Origin: an uncultured Bacteroidota bacterium
Lineage (GTDB): Bacteria > Bacteroidota > Bacteroidia > Chitinophagales > LD1
Length of the DNA stretch: 64,000 nt
Direction: 5' to 3'
Assembly (NCBI GenBank): GCA_903919075.1
Contig: CAIXGR010000072.1
Coordinates: 1-64,000 of the forward strand
The position numbers were made by a program, and so were the translations under genes. This document shows positions 8,901 through 16,643 of the stretch, piece by piece. Each line of letters starts with the position of its first letter. Within the stretch, counting starts at the first letter, position 1. The notes under the pieces were generated by a model, which did no database searches, was not told where the DNA came from, and saw only the letters and a list, made by a program, of their open reading frames with translations.

Positions 8901-9180
8901 ATTAGAAGCCGCACTGGAAGCAGGCAAAACACGCTTGCGGCCGGTACTAATGACGGCCATTGCAATGATATTGGGTATGATGCCAATGGCTATAGGTATG
9001 GGTGAAGGTGGCGAACAAAATGCACCGCTGGGCAGGGCTGTAATTGGAGGGCTTTTAGTGGCAACCTTATTTACTTTGTTTGTGGTACCTATATTTTATT
9101 CCGTACTGCGCAAAGGTATACCAGCTTACTATACTATGGACGCGAAATTTGAAGAAGAAGCAAAGGGACACGAAGGTTAA
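5932..9180 (+). CDS. RND efflux transporter permease (HAE1/AcrB-type)
   Basis: A 1082-residue inner-membrane pump, the usual length for hydrophobe/amphiphile RND permeases. The N-terminus MMWIVRLALRRPYTVAVMSL is the first transmembrane helix. A large periplasmic loop follows (FPSIDIPVVSVVWSYPGLSADDIE). The TM4 proton-relay motif GMLVDDATVEIENIHR carries the Asp pair at residues 402-403. A second periplasmic half begins after VGTDFFPSTDAGMMKLHFRAPAGTRLEE, and the C-terminal membrane domain contains GIAVSNSILLVSFANDLR and RLRPVLMTAIAMILGMMPMA. It probably exports amphiphilic compounds using the proton gradient; the Asp pair and the overall sequence suggest organic substrates over heavy metals, but this is an inference. 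It is the first gene of a three-gene operon with its adaptor (21 nt downstream) and outer-membrane channel. Confidence 0.93.
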   Translation: MMWIVRLALRRPYTVAVMSLLIFIMGLLSVRAMMVDIFPSIDIPVVSVVWSYPGLSADDIEKRVVFIDERAISTSVNGVSRIESSSIPGIGLLRVYFEPGADIGAAIAQMTAVSSTALRAMPPGMTPPVILQYNATNVPVAQLTLSSKTLSESKIFDYGLNFIRLRLFTIPGLSTPAPFGGMFRQIMVDIDPRALTAKGISPNDVLIAIQSSNLIIPAGSARMGHTEFNVVLNSSPDNIKQFEQIPIRVVNGQPVLLGDVAKVSDSYAEQTNIVRVNRSRAAYLTILKKANASTLMVVEAAKDMLPTIKETAPEGLDLKVDFDQSVFVRGSINNVLREAIIASILVSLMILFFLGSWRGVIIVCTSIPLSILVSLVGLNLFGDTINIMTLGGLSLAVGMLVDDATVEIENIHRNRHMGKPLTVAILDGASQIATPAIVATLAICIVFFPVVLLTGPAKFLFAPLALAVVIAMMASYLLSRTLVPTLARMLMENEPLDEKPDDPHLGTFGRIGVKFNHWRDRNFDHFQQAYGRVLNVLLHHRRTTLVFVILALVGSLGLIGIVGTDFFPSTDAGMMKLHFRAPAGTRLEETEKLVDSAEARIQKIIPGNELETINDMIGIPVSFNLVFVNTDNASGMDAEITVSLKEGHKPTIDYMKKIRKDLHENFPGCVIYFQSADIVSQVLNFGLSAPLDVQIQYADYYKSYDYARTLRDEMKSIPGVEDVAIKQVLDYPAFKVDVDRVRAAQLGLTQRDVANDVLISLSSSSMVGPSFYINPANNVNYSVVVQTPYQKINSVQDLMNIPVTVANPAFNNNPNPSPTDLPSAQAQTLGNLAKVTSSTQFNLFSHYTVQRVMDINANVEGRDLGSVANAIQKKINALGKLPPGMRIDLRGQSEVMNNSFKTLSLGLILAIALVYLLMVVLFQSWIDPFIIMLSIPGAFMGILWMLVLTGTTINVESLMGSIVAIGIAVSNSILLVSFANDLRVEQGVSSLEAALEAGKTRLRPVLMTAIAMILGMMPMAIGMGEGGEQNAPLGRAVIGGLLVATLFTLFVVPIFYSVLRKGIPAYYTMDAKFEEEAKGHEG

Positions 9181-9201
9181 AGAATAAAATAATTATTGTA
9201 T

Positions 9202-10323
9202 ATGACATCTGAAGTTAAAAACACATCGTATTATAAATTGCTGCTTGCCGGCTTTATAATATTGCTGTTAATCGGCGGGGGAATTGCATGGATTTATTTG
9301 GATAAGGCGCATAAAAATGAAACCGAAAGCATACGAAGAGATAAAGAATTAAAAGCCGGCCCACTGGTTAAAACTGCTGTTGCGGCATATAACTCAGGCA
9401 ATAAAGAATTGGTTTTAATTGGCGAAGCACGGCCTTACCAAACTACTACCTTATACGCCAAAATAAGCGGCTATCTTGAAAAAATAAATGTAGACAAAGG
9501 CGACAAAGTAACACAGGGGCAATTAATAGCTTATATAGATAATCCGGAAATAGACCAGCAATATAACTCGGCACTTGCTGACCTGGATAACAAAAAGAAA
9601 ATAGCTGACCGTGACAAAAAACTATTAGAGAAAAAATTTATTGCACAGGAGCAGGCCGATATTTCGCTAACCTCAGTAGAAATGGCACAGGCTAATGTAA
9701 AATCGCTAACCGAGCAGCAACAATACAAATCATTAAAAGCACCTTTCACCGGAACCATTACTGCACGTTATGCCGACCCTGGTGCTTTGATACAAAACGC
9801 CATTAATTCGCAAAGCAGTGCGCAACCCGTGGTAACACTTGCCGAGTTGGGAAGATTAAGAATATATGTGTACGTAGAACAACGAGATGCAGCTTTTTTA
9901 AAAACCGGCTACCCGGTTGAAATTACTTTAACCGAAAGACCCGATACACACATTAAAGGAAGCATTACCCGTATTGCCGGAGCCTTAGACCCGCGAACAA
10001 GGATGATGCTATGCGAAGTAGATTTAGATAATAAAGACAATTTAATAGTGCCCGGTAGTTATGTGCAAGTGCATATAAAAAACCCGGTAGAGGATAAAAA
10101 CAAAAAGATAGTAGTGCCAGCGGTTGCACTGATTGTGCGTCAAAATAAAACAATGATGGCAACAATAGATAAGGATAGTGTGCTGCATTTTGTTGATGTT
10201 ACCGTAGCCAATAACACCGGTGAAAAAGTAAGTCTTTTAGATGGCTTAAAAGAAGGCGACCGGGTTGCATTATCGGTAGGGCAAAGTTTGCTTGAAGGAC
10301 AAAAAGTACGAATTGCAGAATAA
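9202..10323 (+). CDS. RND efflux periplasmic adaptor (membrane fusion protein)
   Basis: 373 residues from the ATG at 9202 (MTSEVKNTSYYKLLLAGFIILLLIGG); an in-frame TTG two codons earlier is less likely. One N-terminal membrane anchor is followed by the lipoyl/barrel-sandwich half-motif TTTLYAKISGYLEKINVDKGDKVTQGQLIAYID. A helical hairpin (~120-185) is next, then the second half-motif YKSLKAPFTGTITARYADPGALIQ, a beta-barrel domain (LRIYVYVEQRDAAFLKTGYPVEI) and a C-terminal membrane-proximal domain (VPAVALIVRQNKTMMATI). This is the HlyD/AcrA-type adaptor that links the permease encoded 21 nt upstream to the TolC-like channel encoded 18 nt downstream. Confidence 0.92.
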   Translation: MTSEVKNTSYYKLLLAGFIILLLIGGGIAWIYLDKAHKNETESIRRDKELKAGPLVKTAVAAYNSGNKELVLIGEARPYQTTTLYAKISGYLEKINVDKGDKVTQGQLIAYIDNPEIDQQYNSALADLDNKKKIADRDKKLLEKKFIAQEQADISLTSVEMAQANVKSLTEQQQYKSLKAPFTGTITARYADPGALIQNAINSQSSAQPVVTLAELGRLRIYVYVEQRDAAFLKTGYPVEITLTERPDTHIKGSITRIAGALDPRTRMMLCEVDLDNKDNLIVPGSYVQVHIKNPVEDKNKKIVVPAVALIVRQNKTMMATIDKDSVLHFVDVTVANNTGEKVSLLDGLKEGDRVALSVGQSLLEGQKVRIAE

Positions 10324-10341
10324 GTTTTTTAGCCATATAAA

Positions 10342-11706
10342 ATGAAGATGAGACTATTATATCTTATAATATTTTTTTTAGCGATTTGTACGCCTGCTAA
10401 AAATATACAGGCACAAGATTCGGTGCAGGTGCTTTTGCTGGATGATTGCATTCGCATTGGGCTTGATCAGTCAACACATATATTGCTTAGTAAAGATTCA
10501 CTGCAAATTACCGGTGCCGCTTTATTAGGCACTTACGGTAATTTTTTGCCTAACCTGGCTTTTAATGCCAACTATGGTTACACCAGTGGTAAAAATTTGC
10601 TAACCACTGCCGGACCGGTATTGACTAAATCGAGCGGTAGCCAAATGAATTATCAGCTAACCAGTACCATTAATATTTTTAATGGATTGTCTGACTATTC
10701 GGCCTTGAAAGCAGCCACGCTATCAAAATCGGCTTCGGAATTTAATTTAGAGCGCGCCAAACAGCAAATTGCATTTGATATTTCACAATCGTTTTTGCAA
10801 ATAATACTTGATAGGCGTATTGTGCAATATGACAGTCAAAACCTGGCGGCTTCAACCAAGCGCGAAAACCAATTGCAGGAATTAACCAATGTGGGGCGTA
10901 ATGCCATGTCGGATTTGTACCAGCAACAGGCCGAAACGAGCAGCGATAAATTATTTTTAATACAAGCGCAGGAAAAGCTGAAGAACGACATTATTCTATT
11001 GCTGCGTAAAATAAAAATAAGTGCAACAGATAAATACACCATTGCTGAAATGGCGCCCGATACTTTGCCTTTGGGTGCAGAGTATGAAAATGTGCAGGAT
11101 TTGATTGCAAAAGCCATGCAGCAAAGGCCTGATGTTAAATCGCTGGCGCTAAACCCAAAAATTGCCGAATGGCAAATCAAACAATTTAAAAGCGGGTATT
11201 TACCTAAGTTAAACCTTCAGGGCGGGTTGGTTTCCAACGGTGGTTATTTGAATGAACTTTATGTAAATGGAGTTAATACCCTGGGCCCTCAGGAACCGCT
11301 GGGTAAAGCTTATTTTGGGCAGGTATATGGTGCGGTAGCACTTAATCTTTCATGGAATATTTTTGACCGGTTGTACACCAAAACCAATGTATCAATTGCC
11401 AGAATATACCAGCGCAATGCGCAATTACTTAATGATGATCTTGCGGTGCAGGTTTCAGCAGACATTAAAGAGGCTTACAATGATTATTTAGCCGCACTGC
11501 AACAAATTGAAACATCTAAACGCGGATTATATGCAGCAACGCAAGCCTTCGAAGTAGTGCAGGGAAAATACAACGTGGGGCAGGCAACATTTGTTGAGCT
11601 TTCAAATGCGCAGATAGTTCTATTACAAGCCCAGGTAAGTAAAGCGCAAGCTGATGTTAGTTTAGCTTTGCAGAAAAAAATTATCGATTATTATATCGGT
11701 CAATAA
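10342..11706 (+). CDS. TolC-family outer-membrane efflux channel
   Basis: 454 residues. The signal peptide is MKMRLLYLIIFFLAICTPAKNIQAQ. Two repeated coiled-coil/beta-barrel halves show TolC-family features: LDDCIRIGLDQS near the N-terminus, NIFNGLSDYSALKAA at the first barrel, DLIAKAMQQRPDVKSLALNPKIAEWQIKQFKSGYLPKLNLQGGL at the start of the second half, WNIFDRL at the second barrel, and the closing helix YNVGQATFVELSNAQIVLLQAQVSKAQADVSLAL. It supplies the outer-membrane exit duct for the permease and adaptor encoded immediately upstream. Its position as last gene fits a complete tripartite operon; no terminator hairpin is obvious in the 118 nt before the next gene. Confidence 0.92.
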   Translation: MKMRLLYLIIFFLAICTPAKNIQAQDSVQVLLLDDCIRIGLDQSTHILLSKDSLQITGAALLGTYGNFLPNLAFNANYGYTSGKNLLTTAGPVLTKSSGSQMNYQLTSTINIFNGLSDYSALKAATLSKSASEFNLERAKQQIAFDISQSFLQIILDRRIVQYDSQNLAASTKRENQLQELTNVGRNAMSDLYQQQAETSSDKLFLIQAQEKLKNDIILLLRKIKISATDKYTIAEMAPDTLPLGAEYENVQDLIAKAMQQRPDVKSLALNPKIAEWQIKQFKSGYLPKLNLQGGLVSNGGYLNELYVNGVNTLGPQEPLGKAYFGQVYGAVALNLSWNIFDRLYTKTNVSIARIYQRNAQLLNDDLAVQVSADIKEAYNDYLAALQQIETSKRGLYAATQAFEVVQGKYNVGQATFVELSNAQIVLLQAQVSKAQADVSLALQKKIIDYYIGQ

Positions 11707-11825
11707 TTTTTACCCCCTTGATTCTTAAATTGAAAGTGCAAGCAAAAAATTCCTCAATTAGTTAAATGTATTTGGGTCTACTTATTTTAAAACAAAAATA
11801 GGTAGCTTGCCTAAAATTACGTTTT

Positions 11826-13397
11826 ATGAAAAAATATATACTTATTGTTTTTATCGTATTGACTGGTGCTTTGGGCATTTACGCCCAACAATCGAATAAT
11901 ATTGATTATACAGCCCTGCAATTGCCTATAGGCAATACGGATGTGGCACCTGTTCCCTTCCACCAATATTTGCAACAGCATAAATCCGATTTTCAGCGTG
12001 GTGGTGGTGTGTTTAGAAATATTGTTTATAAAGAAATAGGATACCGACATGACGTTTCGCCGGCTGCTACCTGGCTGCCGACTGACTCAGGCTTATTTAC
12101 CTATAACGCACAGGCAAAACTTATTGAGGCTGACTCGGTAGTTAATCCTACCCATTACGGTCCGTGGGTTGACCAAAGTAAGGTGCAGTATACCTATGAC
12201 GCAAACAATAACCCCCTAACATGGGCTTTGCAATATTATAATACCGGTAGCAGCGCCTTTGTAAATTCGAAACGGTATGGGCGCACTTACAATAGCAGCA
12301 ATTATCTTGTAAGCGATACAGAGCAAATTTGGTCTGACGGAAACTGGCTGAACCAAACGCTTACCTCAAATACCTATGATGGTAATAATAATTTAACCCA
12401 GCAGATTAACGCAGTATGGGATACTATAGGTAATGCGTGGTTAAATTCCACCAAATCTGTTCGCACTTATGATGTGAGTAATTCTTTAATGAATAGTATT
12501 ACGGAAACATGGATTGGCGGCAATTGGAGTAATACCTATCAGTATATATTTACACGCGATGCTAACCATAATGTGCTTACAGAAACAGTGCAAAACTACC
12601 CTACCAACGCTTGGGTAAATTGGTACTTATATACCTCCACATATGATGGGCAAGCAAACCGGGTTAGCTTTAATGAGCAAAGCTGGAACACCGGAAGCAG
12701 TTCATGGATGAATGTTTACCAAGAGGCTTACTCTTACGATGCAAACCACAACATGCTAACGCAAATTGAAAGCCAATGGAATAGTGGCAGCAGCACCTAT
12801 GTAAATACTATTAAACATACATATACTTATAACGGCGCAAATAAGGAACTGAGCAATATTTATCAAACCTGGAATGCCGGTAGCAGCATATTTGTGAATG
12901 CCAATGAATACTTATATTACTATGATGCCAATAATAATGATACGCTTGAGGAACCTTTTAATTGGATAAATAATGCATGGTCGCCTACAACAGCACTACA
13001 CTATAGCTACGACCTTAGCAACAATGTGATTTACGAATTAAGCCAGCAATATGAAGTAAATCAATACGTAGGCGTAGATCAATTTTTCTTTTACTACCAA
13101 TCATTTAGTGTAAGCGATGTCGACAAAGAAAAAAATGAATTACATGCTACACTATATCCCAATCCGGGCTCAGGAAATGATATTTATGTAAAACTTGATT
13201 TGGAAGAACCCGCTACTCTTAATTTAAGAACATACGATACGGAGGGAAGAATAATAAGTATTGAGAACCACCCTGCAACTTCAGGAGCCAATACTATACC
13301 ACTAAGTTACCGGGGAATGTTTAAAGGTACCTATTTTGTTCAAATCACTAACCGGAATAACGGAAAAACAGGAGTATTGAAATTTGTGAGAGAATAA
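11826..13397 (+). CDS. T9SS-secreted repeat protein
   Basis: 523 residues with signal peptide MKKYILIVFIVLTGALGIYAQ. From about residue 117 to 425 there are roughly ten tandem units of ~40 residues. Each has a variant of Y-YDANNN followed ~10 residues later by an aromatic W/Y segment such as QIWSDGNW, SWNTGSSSW or QWNSGSSTYVN. The units resemble the YD/Rhs style of repeated beta-hairpins but lack its GR-T signature, so I leave the repeat unnamed. The C-terminal ~80 residues (ATLYPNPG, TLNLRTYDTEGR, GTYFVQITNRNNGKTGVLKFVRE) form a T9SS type A sorting domain, so the protein should be exported and released or anchored at the surface. It may be adhesive or structural; no catalytic motif is seen. 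Confidence 0.85.
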   Translation: MKKYILIVFIVLTGALGIYAQQSNNIDYTALQLPIGNTDVAPVPFHQYLQQHKSDFQRGGGVFRNIVYKEIGYRHDVSPAATWLPTDSGLFTYNAQAKLIEADSVVNPTHYGPWVDQSKVQYTYDANNNPLTWALQYYNTGSSAFVNSKRYGRTYNSSNYLVSDTEQIWSDGNWLNQTLTSNTYDGNNNLTQQINAVWDTIGNAWLNSTKSVRTYDVSNSLMNSITETWIGGNWSNTYQYIFTRDANHNVLTETVQNYPTNAWVNWYLYTSTYDGQANRVSFNEQSWNTGSSSWMNVYQEAYSYDANHNMLTQIESQWNSGSSTYVNTIKHTYTYNGANKELSNIYQTWNAGSSIFVNANEYLYYYDANNNDTLEEPFNWINNAWSPTTALHYSYDLSNNVIYELSQQYEVNQYVGVDQFFFYYQSFSVSDVDKEKNELHATLYPNPGSGNDIYVKLDLEEPATLNLRTYDTEGRIISIENHPATSGANTIPLSYRGMFKGTYFVQITNRNNGKTGVLKFVRE

Positions 13398-13410
13398 ATA
13401 CGAAACAAAG

Positions 13411-13833
13411 TTAGAAGTTCATTATAAGGCCAATTTCATTACGCCTTATAATACCGGCACTCATTTTTATTGGCACTCCGGTTGCCATAACCTTTTGTTG
13501 ATTGAAAAGGCTTGCTACGGGGATTGGAAACCCAATAATAAAACCGGGTACGTGAATAAACGGAATTGCTAAAACCGCCGAAACAAGCGGAAAAGCCACC
13601 TCGGGTGACTGCTTGTTTGGGAATAAAATTGCCGGAATAATTTTTTCAATCGACAAACCAGGATTATTGGTTTTAACAAAGGCTTTTGCATTGTATATAT
13701 GAGCAGCTTCAGCCTTATTTATCTTAGCTACTAACTCAACACGCTTTACGGGCTCACTGCTTCTGTAATTACCTTGCGAGAAAGCAATTTGGAAGAAAAA
13801 AAAAGAAGCAAAATATATACAACCCGATTTCAT
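13411..13833 (-). CDS. small secreted protein of unknown function
   Basis: 140 residues from the ATG at 13833 (MKSGCIYFASFFFFQIAFSQ, a signal peptide); a TTG at 13851 would add six residues and is less likely. After a charged segment (RVELVAKINKAEAAHIYNAKAFVKTNN) there is a hydrophobic stretch (FPLVSAVLAIPFIHVPGFIIGFPIPVASLF) that could be one or two membrane segments or a buried core. No family recognised. It is convergent with the upstream T9SS gene, with only 13 bp between the stops. Confidence 0.6.
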   Translation of the reverse strand: MKSGCIYFASFFFFQIAFSQGNYRSSEPVKRVELVAKINKAEAAHIYNAKAFVKTNNPGLSIEKIIPAILFPNKQSPEVAFPLVSAVLAIPFIHVPGFIIGFPIPVASLFNQQKVMATGVPIKMSAGIIRRNEIGLIMNF

Positions 13834-13964
13834 AAAATTTAATTTTCGCAATAAAAAAGTGTTTTAATTGTGTTTTACAAATAATCCTAGTCCTACTACA
13901 TAAAAGTAACGTTAACTATGTCGCGTATGTTACACGATTCTGGAAATAACTTGCATTATTCGTG

Positions 13965-14003
13965 CCATTTTTTAACACTTGACAAGTGGTTAATGTTAAA
14001 TGG
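13965..14003. repeat. imperfect inverted repeat in intergenic region
   Basis: The core CACTTG-A-CAAGTG (13976-13988) is a perfect palindrome. It is flanked by CCATTT on the left and AAATGG on the right with TTAACA/TGTTAA between, giving an overall symmetrical element. It lies between two divergently read genes (starts at 13833 minus and 14236 plus), so it could be an operator or part of an untranslated region. The rest of 13834-14200 is AT-rich with nothing else recognised. Confidence 0.4.
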
Positions 14004-14202
14004 GGGCATATCTCCTATTTTAAGGATGGCTAAATAGGCCTGAGGGTTAACAACATTATTGCAACTAAATGGCTAAAACTCTTTATTTAAATATTGTTTA
14101 AGCAAAGTTAAACAGCCAGCATAGATTAAGTTTAACTTATTTCATCGCCTACATCATTCAATGATTTATTAGTACAAGGAAGGTCTTATTAGCAAAAACA
14201 TT

Positions 14203-14210
14203 TAATTTTG
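14203..14210 (+). promoter_or_regulatory. candidate -7 element of the C10 protease gene
   Basis: TAATTTTG matches TAnnTTTG exactly and lies 25 nt before the ATG at 14236, a normal leader distance. The -33 region has only TTATTAG, a weak match. Confidence 0.4.
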
Positions 14211-14235
14211 TTAATCGACCACAATAAATAATTAC

Positions 14236-16629
14236 ATGAGAAAGCTTTTTTTACCCTTTGCGTTAACCTTTTTTGCTGTTATCAACCAATCATATGCAGG
14301 TATTGTAAACGTGCAAGATGCGCAGAATGTAGCGTTGAATTTCTTTAAGATAACTACTTCTAATCCGGCTAGCCACACCCCTATTGCCGCTACTTTAAAA
14401 TACACACAAACAAATGCCGCCAATAGTGTTAATTTTTATGTTTTTGACATAAGCCCCATGAAAGGTTTTGTAATAGTTGCTGCAAACGATAATGTAATTC
14501 CTATTTTGGGCTATTCAACCGAAAGTGGCTTTAATGCCAATTTCAGAAAAACAGGCGTTGCTAATTGGGCAAATAAAACAACAACTAATATTGATTTGGC
14601 ACTGCAAAATAATGCACTTGCCGATGAGCGGATAAATAAACAGTGGGCCGCATACCGGCAGGGACAAAACCTCGGAGTCGAGAAAAATATAATAGTAGGC
14701 CCGTTATGTACTACCACCTGGGACCAAGAAAATGATATTAATAACCCACCCCCCTTTTTATATAATCTTTATTGCCCGTATAATGTTGCTGATACGCAAC
14801 GCTGTCTTACCGGTTGCGTTGCCACAGCACAGGCCCAGGTAATGAAATATTGGAATTACCCGGCCCAGGGCATGGGCTCATATTCGTATAATGATGCTGT
14901 ATCTAATAACTATTCTTTTAACTATGGCATTCAATCCTCAAACTTTGCTGCACATACTTATCAGTGGTCGTTAATGACACCGGTGCTAACTGGCGAAGAA
15001 CCGGGCGCCCAGGATTCAGCTGTGGCATTATTGATGTACGATTGCGCTGTAAGCGTAGGCATGGATTTTGGAGATGACAACCAAGATGGCAGCGCGGCTT
15101 TTGCTGTGCTTTCTGAAGTGTTACCTGATTCAGATTGCTCGCAGTATGCACTTGTAAAATATTTTTCATATAACCCTGATTCAATACGCGGGATTCTTGA
15201 ATCCAGTTATTCGTCTTCATCGTGGACTAACCTGATGAAAAATGAATTGAATTTGGGAAGGCCGATTTTATATGGAGGCGAGGATGCCACCGCAGGTGGC
15301 CACGAGTGGGTATGCGATGGTTATGATGCCAACAACAACCTGCATATGAACTGGGGTTGGGGTGGCTTGGACAACGGATTCTTCGCCATTAACAACCTGA
15401 CCACTACCGGCACCGGAACATTCAATCCAGTACTTAATGACGATGCAGTGATAGGAATTGTACCCAAATACCCAAAGGCTCCTATTTCCAATTTTACAGC
15501 TTCGTTTTCCACCACTTGTTCCGGTGATGTAAAGTTCACAGACCTTTCGCAATATTTACCAACTACTTACCAATGGAGTTTTGGTGATGGGGGAGAAATA
15601 ACAGGTGTAAGCAACCCGGAGTATAGTTACACAGCTAATGGCAATTATACTGTAACATTCACAGCAGGAAATTCTGCTGGGTCAACGTCAGCAACAATGT
15701 CTATAACTGTTGATATACCACTGGCCCCAACAGCTAGCAATGTTTCGGGTATCGGCCCTCAATCATTTTCACTTTCGGCCAATACATCAAACCCTGTTGC
15801 CTGGTATAACAGTAATCATGTGTGGGTTTCAAATGCAAATCCTTTTATAACGCCTATACTAAATGACACTACAGTTTATTATGTCGAAGATTCAATTATT
15901 TCTGCTTCAGCACATGTAGGCCCTTTAAAAAAACAAATAGGCGTTGGAGCATACTCACCCGATCCCTACGCGTTGCAATTTAACGTGCTGCATCCGTGTA
16001 TTATTCAAAGTGTATATGTGTATGCTAAATATGCTGCAAACCGCACTATACAAGTTCTGGATTCAACAGGCCATGTAATAGCACAAACAACCGTTTATTG
16101 CCCAAAAGACAGCAGCCGTATAACACTTAATTTGAATCTTAATGCCGGTGGCCCGTATTATATGCAAATTGCCGATACGCTTGGGCTTTTCCGAAATAGT
16201 AACGGGGCTCATTATCCTTATCATGATTCGCAGGGATTGGTTAACATTACCGGTAACACCTCATTTGATCTGACTAATTATTACTACTTCTACGATTGGA
16301 TAGTTAAAGCGCCTGATTGCGTTTCGCCACGTTCACGCGTTACTGCATATGTTACCACAACTCCCACCGGTATAAGCACTTTAAAAGACGACTTTTCGTT
16401 TAGCATGTTTCCCAATCCTGCAAGTAACGAAGTAGTATTACAAACAAACATCACCGGTACAGAAATAATATGGTACGTAAAAAATATTTTAGGACAAACT
16501 GTAATCAGCAAACCCGGTGATGCTGGAGAAACACATATTAAGCTGGACAACCTTACCAACGGCGTTTATTTAGTTGAACTGCATTTTGGAGAAAAATCTG
16601 TAGTAAAGAAACTGGTAGTTAACCGGTAA
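14236..16629 (+). CDS. C10 family cysteine protease (streptopain-like) with PKD and T9SS domains
   Basis: 797 residues. Signal peptide MRKLFLPFALTFFAVINQSYAG, then a Spi/streptopain-type propeptide (VQDAQNVALNFFK, then MKGFVIVAANDNVIPILGYSTESGF). The catalytic domain spans ~155-400. The nucleophile is C194 in CLTGCVATAQAQVMKYWNYP; the His is H356 in AGGHEWVCDGYDANNNLHMNWGWGG. After it come a PKD domain (~405-480, YQWSFGDGG and YSYTANGNYTVTFTA), an Ig-like segment (~485-550), a beta-rich region, and a C-terminal T9SS type A sorting domain (FSMFPNPASNEVVLQ, GVYLVELHFGEKSVVKKLVVNR). It should be secreted as a zymogen and act outside the cell on proteins. The family includes SpeB and Bacteroides fragilis fragipains; the physiological substrate here is unknown. 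Convergent with 16644-17840. Confidence 0.9.
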   Translation: MRKLFLPFALTFFAVINQSYAGIVNVQDAQNVALNFFKITTSNPASHTPIAATLKYTQTNAANSVNFYVFDISPMKGFVIVAANDNVIPILGYSTESGFNANFRKTGVANWANKTTTNIDLALQNNALADERINKQWAAYRQGQNLGVEKNIIVGPLCTTTWDQENDINNPPPFLYNLYCPYNVADTQRCLTGCVATAQAQVMKYWNYPAQGMGSYSYNDAVSNNYSFNYGIQSSNFAAHTYQWSLMTPVLTGEEPGAQDSAVALLMYDCAVSVGMDFGDDNQDGSAAFAVLSEVLPDSDCSQYALVKYFSYNPDSIRGILESSYSSSSWTNLMKNELNLGRPILYGGEDATAGGHEWVCDGYDANNNLHMNWGWGGLDNGFFAINNLTTTGTGTFNPVLNDDAVIGIVPKYPKAPISNFTASFSTTCSGDVKFTDLSQYLPTTYQWSFGDGGEITGVSNPEYSYTANGNYTVTFTAGNSAGSTSATMSITVDIPLAPTASNVSGIGPQSFSLSANTSNPVAWYNSNHVWVSNANPFITPILNDTTVYYVEDSIISASAHVGPLKKQIGVGAYSPDPYALQFNVLHPCIIQSVYVYAKYAANRTIQVLDSTGHVIAQTTVYCPKDSSRITLNLNLNAGGPYYMQIADTLGLFRNSNGAHYPYHDSQGLVNITGNTSFDLTNYYYFYDWIVKAPDCVSPRSRVTAYVTTTPTGISTLKDDFSFSMFPNPASNEVVLQTNITGTEIIWYVKNILGQTVISKPGDAGETHIKLDNLTNGVYLVELHFGEKSVVKKLVVNR

Positions 16630-16643
16630 TTTTTCTCAGTAAA

